From positions 62,001 through 126,000 of the forward strand of contig DATCMB010000023.1 of assembly GCA_036563615.1 (NCBI GenBank): a DNA stretch of 64,000 nucleotides, written 5' to 3'. Position 1 is the stretch's first letter. Each line of letters begins with the position of its first letter. The position numbers and the translations under genes were made by a program. Positions 39,788-48,559 of the stretch are shown here, piece by piece. The notes under the pieces are model-generated. The model ran no database searches. It saw only the letters and a list, made by a program, of their open reading frames with translations, and was not told where the DNA came from. Source of the stretch: Candidatus Binatia bacterium. GTDB taxonomy: Bacteria > Desulfobacterota > Binatia > UBA12015.

Positions 39788-40517
39788 CGCGATCGCACGT
39801 CGCGAGCTCGCGGCGTACTTCGGCTCACCCACGGCGTACGTGCTGCTCGCCGTCTATCTCGTCCTGTCCGGGTACTTCTTCTACACCGACGTCGCGCTGT
39901 TCGTGACCTTCGGCGCGCAGGTGCTGTCGACCGGACTCTGGCGCTTCGTGTTCGTCGACTACCGCCTGGTGACGCTGCTCGTCCTGCCGCTCGTCACCAT
40001 GCGGCTGTTCGCCGAGGAGCGGAAGCTCGGCACGATCGAGCTCCTGTGGACGCTGCCGGTCAAGGACTGGCAGGTGATCCTCGGCAAGTTCCTCGCGGCG
40101 TGGCTCTTCTTCTTGACCATCGTCGCGATGACGACGATCCCGTTCATCGTCTTCTACGCCTTCTTCCCGTTCGACCTCGGACCGCCGATCGCGGGCTTCG
40201 TCGGTCTCATCCTGCTCGGCACGGCGTTCATCGCCTGCGGCATCGCCGCGTCGACGCTGACCGAGAACCAGGTGGTCGCGGCGATGCTGACCTACGGCAT
40301 CCTGGTCTTCTTCTGGTTCATGACCTGGAACGAGGCGGTGGGCGACGAGCGCATCATCCGCGTGCTGCTGCTGCTGTCGCTGTTCGACCACTACTACAAC
40401 TTCGCGACCGGCAGCATTCAGACCGCCGACGTCGCCTACTTCGTCGTCTTCATCGCGCTCTTCCTGTTCGCGAGCCTGCGCTCGCTGCAGAGCCGCTCGT
40501 GGCGAGGCGTCGTGTGA
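39768..40517 (+). CDS. ABC-2 type permease, GldF-like
   Basis: 249 residues from GTG 39768 with Shine-Dalgarno aaggag inside the upstream gene. About six hydrophobic helices; the N-terminus AIARRELAAYFGSPTAYVLL and FAEERKLGTIELLWTLPVKDWQ are hallmarks of GldF/NosY-type ABC-2 permeases. It should pair with the ATPase before it, overlapping on both sides (20 bp upstream; GTGA with the following gene). Confidence 0.9.
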   Translation: MPLRVVSAIARRELAAYFGSPTAYVLLAVYLVLSGYFFYTDVALFVTFGAQVLSTGLWRFVFVDYRLVTLLVLPLVTMRLFAEERKLGTIELLWTLPVKDWQVILGKFLAAWLFFLTIVAMTTIPFIVFYAFFPFDLGPPIAGFVGLILLGTAFIACGIAASTLTENQVVAAMLTYGILVFFWFMTWNEAVGDERIIRVLLLLSLFDHYYNFATGSIQTADVAYFVVFIALFLFASLRSLQSRSWRGVV

Positions 40518-41884
40518 AGTCGCGCTCGACGACGATGAACTGGGTCTGGCTCGGCGTCGAGGCCCTGCTCGCGCTGACCATCGCCTTCCTCGTCATCGTG
40601 CTGGCGTGGGCGCACAACGTGACGCTCGACCTGACGCCGACGAAGGAGCACACGCTGTCCGATCAGGCGCAGCGCACCGCGCGGCGTCTCGACAAGGACG
40701 TGCGGATCACCGTCTTCTACAACAGCCAGGAGCAGGGCCGCGTCCGCCAGATCAAGGACCTGCTGCGGCGCTTCGCCGACCAGTCGAGCCACATCACGTT
40801 CCGCATGCTCGACCTCGACCGCAGCCCGCTGCTCGCCAATCGCTACGGCATCGTCAATTACAACACCGGCGTCGTCGAGAGCGGCGATCGCGAGCTGCTC
40901 GTGCGCGACGTGAGCGAGGACGAGCTGACCACGGCGCTCATCAAGCTGATCGAGGGACGCGAGCGCATCGCGCTGTTCACCGTCGGGCACGGTGAGAACG
41001 ACCCGAAGAGCGCCGATCCGCGCAGCGGCCTGTCGCAGGCGGCGAAGGCGCTCGAGGCGGAGAACTACCGCATCGAGAGCACGACCGATCTGCGCGGCGG
41101 CATCCCGGACGAGGTGGTGCTGCTCGTCGTCGCGAACCCGCGCACCGACTTCACCGACAGCGAGATCGCCGCGGTCGACGCCTACCTGAAGCGTGGCGGC
41201 GGCGCGCTGTTCATGGTCGAGCCGGGCTCGTCGCCGAAGGTCGCGGCGCTCTTGCGCGAGCTCGGCATCGAGCAGGGCAACGACCTCGTGGTCGACGATC
41301 GCAACCGGCTGTTCTTCGCCGACAGCTTCGCGCCGCAGGTCGCGTTCTTCAACGAGCAGATCCTGCCGTACACGGGCGCGCCGCCCGCGATCCTGCCGCT
41401 CGCGCAGTCGATCCTGCCGGTCACGCCCACGCGTCCGGGCGTGCTGTCCGCGCCGTTCGCCTTCACCGGCACCGACACCTGGGCCGACAAGGACCGCGCG
41501 GCGGTCGAGGAGATTCCGGTGTTCCAGGAGGGCGTCGATCTGCGCGGTCCGATCCCGGTCGCCGCGATCGCGCGGCTCCCGGGCAGCGACGAGACCAGCG
41601 GCTCGGTGGTGGTCGTCGGCGACGCCGAGTTCGCGACCAACCTGTACGTCGGAACGCTCGGCAACCGCGACTTCTTCCTGAACCTCGCCCACCTCGCGAG
41701 CCGCGCCGAGGCGCTGATCGGGTCGCGGCGCGAGATCCTGCCGGGCGGAACGTTCTCGCGGATCCACATGACGGCGCCGCAGGCGAGGACGCTGTTCTGG
41801 ATCTCGGTCGTGCTGCTGCCCGGCACGATGCTGCTGCTCGGCGGCCTCATCGGCTGGCGGCGCCGCGTCCGGAGTGCCGGGTGA
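40514..41884 (+). CDS. GldG-like ABC auxiliary protein
   Basis: 456 residues from GTG 40514 (an ATG at 40535 is also possible). TM near 10-32, a periplasmic body, and a C-terminal TM near 430-447 (FWISVVLLPGTMLLLGGLIGW). TPTKEHTLSDQAQRTARRLD, ITVFYNSQEQ, ALFTVGHGENDP and YLKRGGGALFMVEPGS match the GldG/PF09822 family of auxiliary subunits in GldFG-type exporters. It starts at GTGA of the permease stop and ends in GTGA with the DUF4340 gene. Confidence 0.88.
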   Translation: MKSRSTTMNWVWLGVEALLALTIAFLVIVLAWAHNVTLDLTPTKEHTLSDQAQRTARRLDKDVRITVFYNSQEQGRVRQIKDLLRRFADQSSHITFRMLDLDRSPLLANRYGIVNYNTGVVESGDRELLVRDVSEDELTTALIKLIEGRERIALFTVGHGENDPKSADPRSGLSQAAKALEAENYRIESTTDLRGGIPDEVVLLVVANPRTDFTDSEIAAVDAYLKRGGGALFMVEPGSSPKVAALLRELGIEQGNDLVVDDRNRLFFADSFAPQVAFFNEQILPYTGAPPAILPLAQSILPVTPTRPGVLSAPFAFTGTDTWADKDRAAVEEIPVFQEGVDLRGPIPVAAIARLPGSDETSGSVVVVGDAEFATNLYVGTLGNRDFFLNLAHLASRAEALIGSRREILPGGTFSRIHMTAPQARTLFWISVVLLPGTMLLLGGLIGWRRRVRSAG

Positions 41885-42474
41885 GCGCCGACGTTCGCGT
41901 CGCAGACGAGCACTGGATCGACGACGCTTCGGGCGATCGCCCACCGTTTCGCCGCCTGCTGATCATGGCGGGTGTCGCGGCCGTGCTCGCGGTCGCGGTC
42001 GGAGCGACCGTGCTTCCCGGGCTCGCGCCGCCGGTGCCGACGCGCACCGGCGAGCCGCTCGTCGAGATCGATCCGAAGAAGGTGCGCGTGATCGAGATCA
42101 CGCCGCGCGAAGGACCGTCGTACGCGTTCGTGCGCAACGAGCAGGGCTGGGAGCTGATCCGTCAGGGCGGATCGATGATGGTTCCTGACGACCGTTTGGA
42201 CGGGTTTCTCACGACACTTGCCGGCTTGACGCGCCTCGTCGAGATCGGTGACGATGTCGACCCGACCGAGTTCGGCCTCGCGCCGCCGCGCGCTCGTGTC
42301 GCACTGCGTAATGGAGAAGAGGTCACGCTCGCGCTCGGCGATCGCAATCCGCCATTGACCGGTTTGTACGTTCAGGTATTGCCGAGTTCGAAGATCGTCC
42401 TGGTCGGCGCCGTCTTACTGTGGGAATTCGACAAGCTCGCTGCACTGGCCCGGACCCAGCCCGTTGAGCCGTGA
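41881..42474 (+). CDS. DUF4340 domain protein, short
   Basis: 197 residues from GTG 41881, a single-pass membrane protein (TM about 27-46) with a periplasmic DUF4340 part: EIDPKKVRVIEITPREG, FLTTLAGLTRLVEI, DVDPTEFGLAPPRARVAL, TGLYVQVLPSSKIVLVG. DUF4340 genes regularly accompany GldG-type ABC genes. Full-length DUF4340 proteins often carry two or more modules, so this one is short. Codon use turns less GC-rich over the last 300 bp. Confidence 0.85.
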   Translation: MSADVRVADEHWIDDASGDRPPFRRLLIMAGVAAVLAVAVGATVLPGLAPPVPTRTGEPLVEIDPKKVRVIEITPREGPSYAFVRNEQGWELIRQGGSMMVPDDRLDGFLTTLAGLTRLVEIGDDVDPTEFGLAPPRARVALRNGEEVTLALGDRNPPLTGLYVQVLPSSKIVLVGAVLLWEFDKLAALARTQPVEP

Positions 42475-42551
42475 GAACCGACCGATGCCGACGAAAGTCG
42501 TTGACCGCGACTCGGGCAACGGTCTTCAATGACAATCGGAGGAAGATTCGC

Positions 42552-43838
42552 ATGCAGAAGACGAGCAGGCTCGTACTCGGCATTGCTGCGCTGGCGCTCG
42601 TCCTCGCGCCCGCCGCAGGCTGGGCCGAGGAAGAGTACATCCTGAACAAGGACAACTGGCAGAAGGCCGAGGGCTTGCTGCCGGATCCGGTGCTGAAGCG
42701 CGTCAAGGCGGGCGACTACCAGTTCAAGGTGGTGCCGCTCGACGCGCAGAAGTTCCGCGAGAACTACAGCTCGGCTTACTGGGCCGCGTCGGAGGCCAAC
42801 GAGGGTAAGTACGAGCTCGACGAGGAGACCTGCGGCCTGAAGGACAAGGCCACCGGCCAGATGCCGGACTGGGTCTTCGGCAAGCCGTTCCCGAAGATCG
42901 ATCCGAAGGATCCGCAGGCCGCCTGCAAGGTCGCGTGGAACTTTTATCTTGCCAACCAGATGGGCGAGGGCGCGGGCGCGACGTTCACGCTCAACGGCAT
43001 CGACCGCAACGGCGAGTTCCGCCGCATCAAGCTGTGGCTGCATGCGAACTCGTACCTGGGCCGCCACAAGAAGGCGGAGTCGAACCCGGAGAACCTGCGC
43101 GGCACGACGCTGTCGCACGCGCTGGAGCCGGCCGACGCCGAGGGCGTGAACATCCTCGGTCAGCAGGTCAACGACTGGACGTCGCAGGACAACATCTGGG
43201 CGTACATCCCGCAGACCCGTCGCTCGCGGCGTGTGAACGCGGCCTCGCGCTCGGATCCCATCTCGGGCCTCGACATCTTCTCGGACGACCTGAACTGCTA
43301 CGCGGGTAAGGTCGAGTACTACAAGTGGAAGATGGCGGGTGAGGGCGAGGTGCTGGCGCCGATCGTCGGCCCGTACGCGCTCAAGCAGAACCCGACCGAT
43401 TCGCCGACGCGCTTCGACGTTCCGATCCCGTACCTCCGTGGCGCCTACGAGACGCCGGGTGCGGAGGGCGCGCCGTGGCAGATCACCGAGAACCTGGTGT
43501 TCGTGAAGCGCCCGGTGTGGATCCTCGAGGGTGAGTCGACCGACCCCTACTACAACTTCGGCAAGGTCATCATGTACGTCGACAAGGAGATGAGCCGCAT
43601 CTACTGGAAGAACGTCCACAACCGCGCGGGCGAGTACTTCTACACCGCGATGTGCGGCTACCACTTCTCGAAGAGCGACGACGGCACCTACAGCGCGACC
43701 ACGCCGAACATGGTGATGGGCGTCAACGACAAGACCGACCGTGCGGCGCTCGGCGGCCGCTACTCGTCGCAGTTCCTCGAGCGCAACTTCGATCCGCAGT
43801 ACTTCTCGCTGCGCTCGCTTTCCCGCCTCAGCGACTGA
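42552..43838 (+). CDS. DUF1329 family periplasmic protein
   Basis: 428 residues from ATG 42552 with Shine-Dalgarno ggagga. Signal peptide 1-25 (LAPAAGWA). The body has repeated aromatic beta strands, e.g. IWAYIPQTRRSRRVNAASRS, SGLDIFSDDLNCYAGKVEYY and YFYTAMCGYHFSKSDD. DUF1329 has a LolA/LolB-like lipid-binding fold by published prediction, so it may carry a hydrophobic compound between membranes. Last gene of the operon, 77 bp after DUF4340 and followed 24 bp later by a strong terminator. Confidence 0.9.
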   Translation: MQKTSRLVLGIAALALVLAPAAGWAEEEYILNKDNWQKAEGLLPDPVLKRVKAGDYQFKVVPLDAQKFRENYSSAYWAASEANEGKYELDEETCGLKDKATGQMPDWVFGKPFPKIDPKDPQAACKVAWNFYLANQMGEGAGATFTLNGIDRNGEFRRIKLWLHANSYLGRHKKAESNPENLRGTTLSHALEPADAEGVNILGQQVNDWTSQDNIWAYIPQTRRSRRVNAASRSDPISGLDIFSDDLNCYAGKVEYYKWKMAGEGEVLAPIVGPYALKQNPTDSPTRFDVPIPYLRGAYETPGAEGAPWQITENLVFVKRPVWILEGESTDPYYNFGKVIMYVDKEMSRIYWKNVHNRAGEYFYTAMCGYHFSKSDDGTYSATTPNMVMGVNDKTDRAALGGRYSSQFLERNFDPQYFSLRSLSRLSD

Positions 43839-43862
43839 GCGCGTAGCTTGTCGCGAACGGAA

Positions 43863-43901
43863 AAGGGCCCCGGTGCGATGCACCGGGGCCCTTCCTTTTT
43901 T
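43863..43901 (+). terminator. Rho-independent terminator of the envelope operon
   Basis: A 13-14-bp GC-rich stem (43863-43876 with 43880-43893) and a tight loop are followed by six T residues (43896-43901). It is the clearest intrinsic terminator on the plus strand in the window. Confidence 0.92.
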
Positions 43902-43964
43902 CCGCCCGCGAGATGGGCTCGCGGCGACGCTCCGCGACCACGCGACGCCGCGCGCTGAACTCGC

Positions 43965-45032
43965 TCAGCTCGCGCCCGCCTTCGCCGCGATACCGCGCTC
44001 GATCGCGTCCGCGATCTCCATGAAGCGCTTCGCCACCGGGTGATCCGGCTCCGCGACGACGATCGGCGTCCCCGCGTCGGCGAGATCGCGCACGCGTCCC
44101 GTGAGACCGATCGTGCCGAGCGACGGCACGCCGAGCTCCTGCGCCATGCGCTCGCCGCCGCCGCGCCCGAACACGTCGGTGACGTGGCCGCAGCTCCGGC
44201 ACACGTGCCCGCTCATGTTCTCGATCACGCCGAGCACTGGAACCTTCACCTGATCGAACATCCGCACGCCGCGCTTGACGTCGGCGAGCGCGACGTCCTG
44301 CGGCGTGGTGACGATCACGCCGCCGGTCATCGCGAGCTGCTGCGCGAGCGTGAGCTGCACGTCGCCGGTGCCGGGCGGCAGGTCGAGCACCAGGTAGTCG
44401 AGCTCGCCCCACTCGACGTTGCGCAGGAACTCGACGATCAGCTTCGTGACCATCGGCCCGCGCCAGATCACCGCGCGCTCGCGGTCGACGAAGAAGCCCA
44501 TCGACACCGTGCGCAGACCGTGCGCCTCGACCGGGATGATGCGTCGGTCCTCGGTGACGCGCGGCTCCACGTCCTCGATGCCGAGCATGATCGGGATGCT
44601 CGGTCCGTAGACGTCGGCGTCGAGCAGGCCGACCCGCCCCCGCCGGGCGAGCGCCAGCGCCAGGTTCACCGCGACCGTCGACTTGCCGACGCCGCCCTTG
44701 CCGCTCGCGACCGCGATGACGTTGCGGACGCCCGGGATCGCGCGCGCGCCGCTCTGCACCGGACGCGGTGCCGCGACCTGCGGGGTCGGGGGAGGGGCGG
44801 TGACCAGGGTCAGCTCGCCGACGCCGGGGAGCGCCGAGGCGACCCGGACGATCTCCGCCCGCAGCTTGTCGATCAGCTCCGGGCTGTCGGCCGGTGGGGC
44901 AAGCGTGATGGTCGTCCCGAAGCCGCCGACCTCGATGTCCCGGATGATCCCGAAGGACACGATGTCGCGCGAGAAGCCCGGATATTTCACCTGCTTCAGG
45001 GCTTCGAGGACGTCCTTCGCCGTCGTGGCCAT
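43965..45032 (-). CDS. mrp: Mrp/ApbC-family iron-sulfur cluster carrier ATPase
   Basis: 355 residues from ATG 45032. An N-terminal MIP18/DUF59 domain (about 1-80, DVLEALKQVKYPGFSRDIVS) precedes the P-loop ATPase with deviant Walker A ASGKGGVGKSTVAVNLA, GLLDADVYGPSIPIML, DYLVLDLPPGTGDVQLTL and the CRSC cysteine pair that ligates the bridging cluster in the dimer. It carries Fe-S clusters to apo-targets in the cytoplasm. Convergent with the DUF1329 operon. Confidence 0.94.
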   Translation of the reverse strand: MATTAKDVLEALKQVKYPGFSRDIVSFGIIRDIEVGGFGTTITLAPPADSPELIDKLRAEIVRVASALPGVGELTLVTAPPPTPQVAAPRPVQSGARAIPGVRNVIAVASGKGGVGKSTVAVNLALALARRGRVGLLDADVYGPSIPIMLGIEDVEPRVTEDRRIIPVEAHGLRTVSMGFFVDRERAVIWRGPMVTKLIVEFLRNVEWGELDYLVLDLPPGTGDVQLTLAQQLAMTGGVIVTTPQDVALADVKRGVRMFDQVKVPVLGVIENMSGHVCRSCGHVTDVFGRGGGERMAQELGVPSLGTIGLTGRVRDLADAGTPIVVAEPDHPVAKRFMEIADAIERGIAAKAGAS

Positions 45033-45244
45033 GGGCCCGACATAGCCAAGCCCCGCCCCGATCGCCACGCGCGGCCTCGGCTCAGGCGGGGGCGCATCCC
45101 TCTGCGATAGCCAGTCCGTTGCCCTGACCCACAGGTCTGGCGCGGTGAGTCCCTATAGTCGGCCGCGGCAAGCGCCGATAAGCCCACAGGGTTTACGAGA
45201 GAGCCCAATCGCCTGATGCAGGACGATCGAAAAGGAGGACGAGA

Positions 45245-45508
45245 ATGATCATGGCGGACGAGGTTTCGGGAAGCGAGATCCGTGAGCTGCGCAAGCGGCT
45301 CGGCCTCACCCAGGAGGAGTTTGCGCACGCGGTGGCGGTGACCTTCTCGACCGTGAATCGCTGGGAGAACGGCCACGCCAAGCCGAGCAAGCTCGCGCGC
45401 CGCGCGATCGAGTCGCTCGCGGCGATGAAGGGTGCGAACCTGTCGAGCAGCAACAGCCAGACGATCGAGGAGCTCGCGTCGAGCTCGTACTCCCACCGGA
45501 ACGACTGA
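45245..45508 (+). CDS. XRE-family helix-turn-helix regulator
   Basis: 87 residues with Shine-Dalgarno aaaaggagg. The single domain SEIRELRKRLGLTQEEFAHA, STVNRWENGHAKPSKLARRAI (about 9-60) is a Cro/C1-type HTH with the recognition helix near TVNRWENG. A short Ser-rich tail follows. No ligand domain, so it may act through a partner or as a simple autoregulator. A 12-bp hairpin follows. Confidence 0.9.
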   Translation: MIMADEVSGSEIRELRKRLGLTQEEFAHAVAVTFSTVNRWENGHAKPSKLARRAIESLAAMKGANLSSSNSQTIEELASSSYSHRND

Positions 45509-45530
45509 GGTTCTTGCAATGGGCGATGGG

Positions 45531-45560
45531 CGGAGCTCCCGCTTGCGGGCGGGAGCTCCG
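45531..45560 (+). terminator. 12-bp-stem hairpin after the XRE gene
   Basis: Arms 45531-45542 (cggagctcccgc) and 45549-45560 are perfectly complementary around 6 bases, 22 bp past the stop. No T-run follows. Confidence 0.5.
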
Positions 45561-45611
45561 TAGACCCGCCCGGCTGCCGGCCCGCGTCGCGGATGTGCTA
45601 GACGCGGGACG

Positions 45612-46937
45612 ATGCAGCGCAACTTCCAAGCTTCCTCGCCCGCGCTCGCCGGTTGCGACACGCTGGTCGCGCTCGGCGAGGCCGCGCGCCGCGGCGTCGC
45701 GATCTTCGGCAAGAACAGCGACCGTCCGCCCGGCGAGGCGCAAGCCCCGGTGATCGTCGACCGGGCGCTGCATGCGCCCGGCGACCGCGTACGCTGCCAG
45801 TACGTCGAGATCCCGCAGGTCCGTGAGACCGCGCGCGTGCTCGGCTCGCGTCCGACCTGGCTCTGGGGCTTCGAGATGGGCCTCAACGAGCACGGGGTCG
45901 CGATCGGCAACGAGACCGTGTTCGCGCACGAGGCGCCCGCCGCGACGGGGCTCATCGGCATGGACCTGGTGCGGCTCGGGCTCGAGCGCGCCGCTTCGGC
46001 GGAGCAGGCGGTCTCGGTCCTGATCGAGCTGATCGAGACCCACGGCCAGGGCGGCTCGGGGTTCCGCGACCTCGAGTGGCCGTACAACAACTCCTTCCTC
46101 GTCGCCGACCCGGACGAGGCCTGGATCCTCGAGGCCGCGGGCCGTCAGTGGGCGACCCGCCGCTGCGCCGCGACCGACTCGATCTCGAACCAGGTGTCGA
46201 TCGGCGCCGACTGGGAGCGGCTCGGCGCGACGGTCATCGAGCGGGCGCGCGCGCTCGGGCTCGAGACCAGCGAGCCGTTCGACTTCGCGCGCGCCTACCG
46301 CGACACGACGACCATCCCGCCGCAGCTCTCCGAGGGACGGCTCCGTCGCTCGCGTGCGCTCCTCGCCGAAGGGCGCGGACGGCACACGGTCGAAACCCTG
46401 CAGGCGATCCTGCGCGACCACGACGCGAGTGGCGGCCCGCGCTTCGTCGCCGGCGCGACGCCCGACGAGGAGCGCTTCTACACGCTGTGCATGCACCAGG
46501 GCCCGAGCCGGACGGCCGCCAGCATGGTCATCGAGCTCGAGCGCGGTGCGGGGGTGGAGCGCGTCGCCTGGCTCGCGCTCGGCCGGCCGTGCACGTCGGC
46601 CTTCTTCCCGGTGTTCTTCGCGGGCGAGCTGCCCGACGAGCTCGTGCGCGCCGGCGAGCAGGATGGGGCCGGCGAGGGGCTCTGGTGGGTGTTCGAGCGC
46701 CTCGCGGAGCAGGCGGAGCGCAGCCCCGAAGCGGCCGACGCGATCGGCGCGCGCTTCGCCGAGCTCGAGCGCAGCCTCGCCGAGGAGGCGAGCCGCTTCG
46801 CGGCGGACGCCGCCGGCTGCACGCCGTCCGAGCTCGCCGAGCGCGCGACGGCGGCGAACCGCGCGGTGTTCGCTCGGGTCGACGCGACCGCGCGCAGGCT
46901 CGCGCAGCGCTGCGCGGAGCTCGTCGCCGGCGCCTGA
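45612..46937 (+). CDS. Peptidase C69/secernin-like protein
   Basis: 441 residues. AGCDTLVALGEAARRGVAIFGKNSDRPPGEAQ (15-residue leader then Cys15) is the hallmark of the C69/secernin N-terminal nucleophile group; Cys15 would become the N-terminus after self-processing. Further motifs are WGFEMGLNEHGVAIGNETVF, NNSFLVADPDEAWILEAAG and CMHQGPSRTAASMV. Dipeptidase activity is known for some C69 members; the substrate here is unknown. Confidence 0.87.
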   Translation: MQRNFQASSPALAGCDTLVALGEAARRGVAIFGKNSDRPPGEAQAPVIVDRALHAPGDRVRCQYVEIPQVRETARVLGSRPTWLWGFEMGLNEHGVAIGNETVFAHEAPAATGLIGMDLVRLGLERAASAEQAVSVLIELIETHGQGGSGFRDLEWPYNNSFLVADPDEAWILEAAGRQWATRRCAATDSISNQVSIGADWERLGATVIERARALGLETSEPFDFARAYRDTTTIPPQLSEGRLRRSRALLAEGRGRHTVETLQAILRDHDASGGPRFVAGATPDEERFYTLCMHQGPSRTAASMVIELERGAGVERVAWLALGRPCTSAFFPVFFAGELPDELVRAGEQDGAGEGLWWVFERLAEQAERSPEAADAIGARFAELERSLAEEASRFAADAAGCTPSELAERATAANRAVFARVDATARRLAQRCAELVAGA

Positions 46938-46947
46938 GCAAGGCGCC

Positions 46948-46999
46948 CGCGTTCGAGCCCCGCGGCCGGCGCGTCGAGCGCGCACGCGCGTTCGAGCCC
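46948..46999. repeat. Short imperfect direct repeat
   Basis: The 13-mer cgcgttcgagccc occurs at 46948-46960 and again at 46987-46999, 39 bp apart, each followed by a similar GC-rich tail, just after the C69 gene. Too short for a mobile element. Confidence 0.5.
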
Positions 47000-47056
47000 G
47001 CCGGCCGCGCCTGGGCAACGGCGCGCGCGCGAGCTCGACAGCGTGTCGCGCGGCGC

Positions 47057-48559
47057 TCAGCCCTCGCGGCCGTCCGAGCGCCCGAGCAGCAGCACGCGGT
47101 CGCTCGACGCGCCGCGGGCGGCGATCAGCAGCAGCGTGCCCTCGGCGTCGAAGCCGACGATCTGCAGCGAGCTGATCGTGCCGAGCTGACCCGTGTGACG
47201 GCTCGACGCGACCGTCACCAGGTCGCCGTTCGCGCGGCGCACCGTGGCGCGGACCTCCTCGACGCGCGCGGTGCCGCCGTCCGCGCTGCCGAGCCGCGTC
47301 GTGAACGCGATGTCGCCCGCGTCGTTGAGACGCGACGCCTGCAGGTCGAGGACGATCGCGCCCTCGCCCGGGAACGGCTCGCCTTCGCGGACGATCTCGA
47401 CGAGCCCGCTCGCGTCGCCGTACCAGAGCGAGGCCCGCGGCGTCGCGGACGGGTCGCCCGGCGGCACGAGCCCGGCCTCGAACAGCGCCCGCCCGGCGCC
47501 GTCGATCGCGAGCCCGCGCAGCGTCGCGACGGTCTGCCCGCCGAGCTCGGTGCCCTCCTTCGCAAGCAGCGAGAACGAGTCGCCGCGCAGCACGCCGATC
47601 ACGTGCGGCCGGCGCTCGCCGACGAGCTCGCGCTGCGTCGCCTCGATCAGGATGTCCCCCGAGGCGTTGATCGCGACCGCCTCGAGCGCGTTCAGCAGGC
47701 CGACGCCGGGCAGCTCGCTCGACGCGGTGAGCACGACGTCGGTGACGCCGTCTCGATGGTGCAGCAGCATCGGCGCGTTGCCGCGACGCGGGAGCGAGAA
47801 CCAGGCGCCGCCGTTCGGGTCGATCTCGACGCGCACCGCCGTCGGCCGCTGGCGCTCGAGCTCGAGCTCCTCGTCGTCGAGGCGGGTGACGCCGCCCGTG
47901 TCGGCGACGTAGAGCGCGTTGGTGCAGCTCACGCGCGGCTGCTCGTCGCCGACCTGGACCTCGCACGGGCCACCGCCGCCGACGAAGGCGACGACGCCGC
48001 CCGTGCCGATGCGCACGTTGCCCAGGATGCGGAAGTCCGGGAACACCGGACCGGGCTCCGCGCCCGCGATCGTCTGGATCACGCCGTCGGCGAGGAGGTG
48101 CAGGCGATCGGAGTCGAGCCCGCGGCCGGACTGGAAGACGATCTCGCCGGTCGGCGCCGCGCGCACGCGGCTCAAGGTCGTCCCGTCGATGTCGTCCGGC
48201 TGGCGACCGTCGAACGCGGTGGTCACCGTGCCGTCGGGCTCGCGGATCAGGAGGGCACCGGTGCGTCCCGACTCCGCGATCGTGATCAGCACGGCCGCGG
48301 TGCCGGCGTAGAGCGAGGCGTCCTCGATGTTGCCGATGACGATGCCGTCGGCGAAGCGGTCGCCGTTACTCAGGATGATGCGCGCCGTGCTGCTCGCCGG
48401 GCCGGGCGGCGTGATCGGCATCACCGGGCTCGGGCGCGGCGTCGGCGCGGCGCTCGGAGCGTCGCTGCCGCCGCCTCCGCCGCCACCGCAAGCGGCGGCG
48501 AGCACCGCGGCGGCGAGAAGTGGGGTGAGCGCGGGTGGACGAAGCGAGGCGTGAACCAA
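47057..48559 (-). CDS. Lipoprotein with NxxGxxxF repeat units
   Basis: 500 residues from TTG 48559. Lipobox LAAAC near 24 followed by seven glycines and a Pro/Thr linker (about 32-55). The mature part repeats units of about 50-60 residues containing N/D-x-x-G-x-x-x-F/I: TGEIVFQS, DPNGGAWFSL, NASGDILIEA, DGAGRALFEA, NDAGDIAFTT. This looks like a beta-propeller of the kind seen in surface lipoproteins of soil bacteria. No function known. An Ala-rich signal and TTG start make the exact start uncertain. Confidence 0.75.
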   Translation of the reverse strand: MVHASLRPPALTPLLAAAVLAAACGGGGGGGSDAPSAAPTPRPSPVMPITPPGPASSTARIILSNGDRFADGIVIGNIEDASLYAGTAAVLITIAESGRTGALLIREPDGTVTTAFDGRQPDDIDGTTLSRVRAAPTGEIVFQSGRGLDSDRLHLLADGVIQTIAGAEPGPVFPDFRILGNVRIGTGGVVAFVGGGGPCEVQVGDEQPRVSCTNALYVADTGGVTRLDDEELELERQRPTAVRVEIDPNGGAWFSLPRRGNAPMLLHHRDGVTDVVLTASSELPGVGLLNALEAVAINASGDILIEATQRELVGERRPHVIGVLRGDSFSLLAKEGTELGGQTVATLRGLAIDGAGRALFEAGLVPPGDPSATPRASLWYGDASGLVEIVREGEPFPGEGAIVLDLQASRLNDAGDIAFTTRLGSADGGTARVEEVRATVRRANGDLVTVASSRHTGQLGTISSLQIVGFDAEGTLLLIAARGASSDRVLLLGRSDGREG

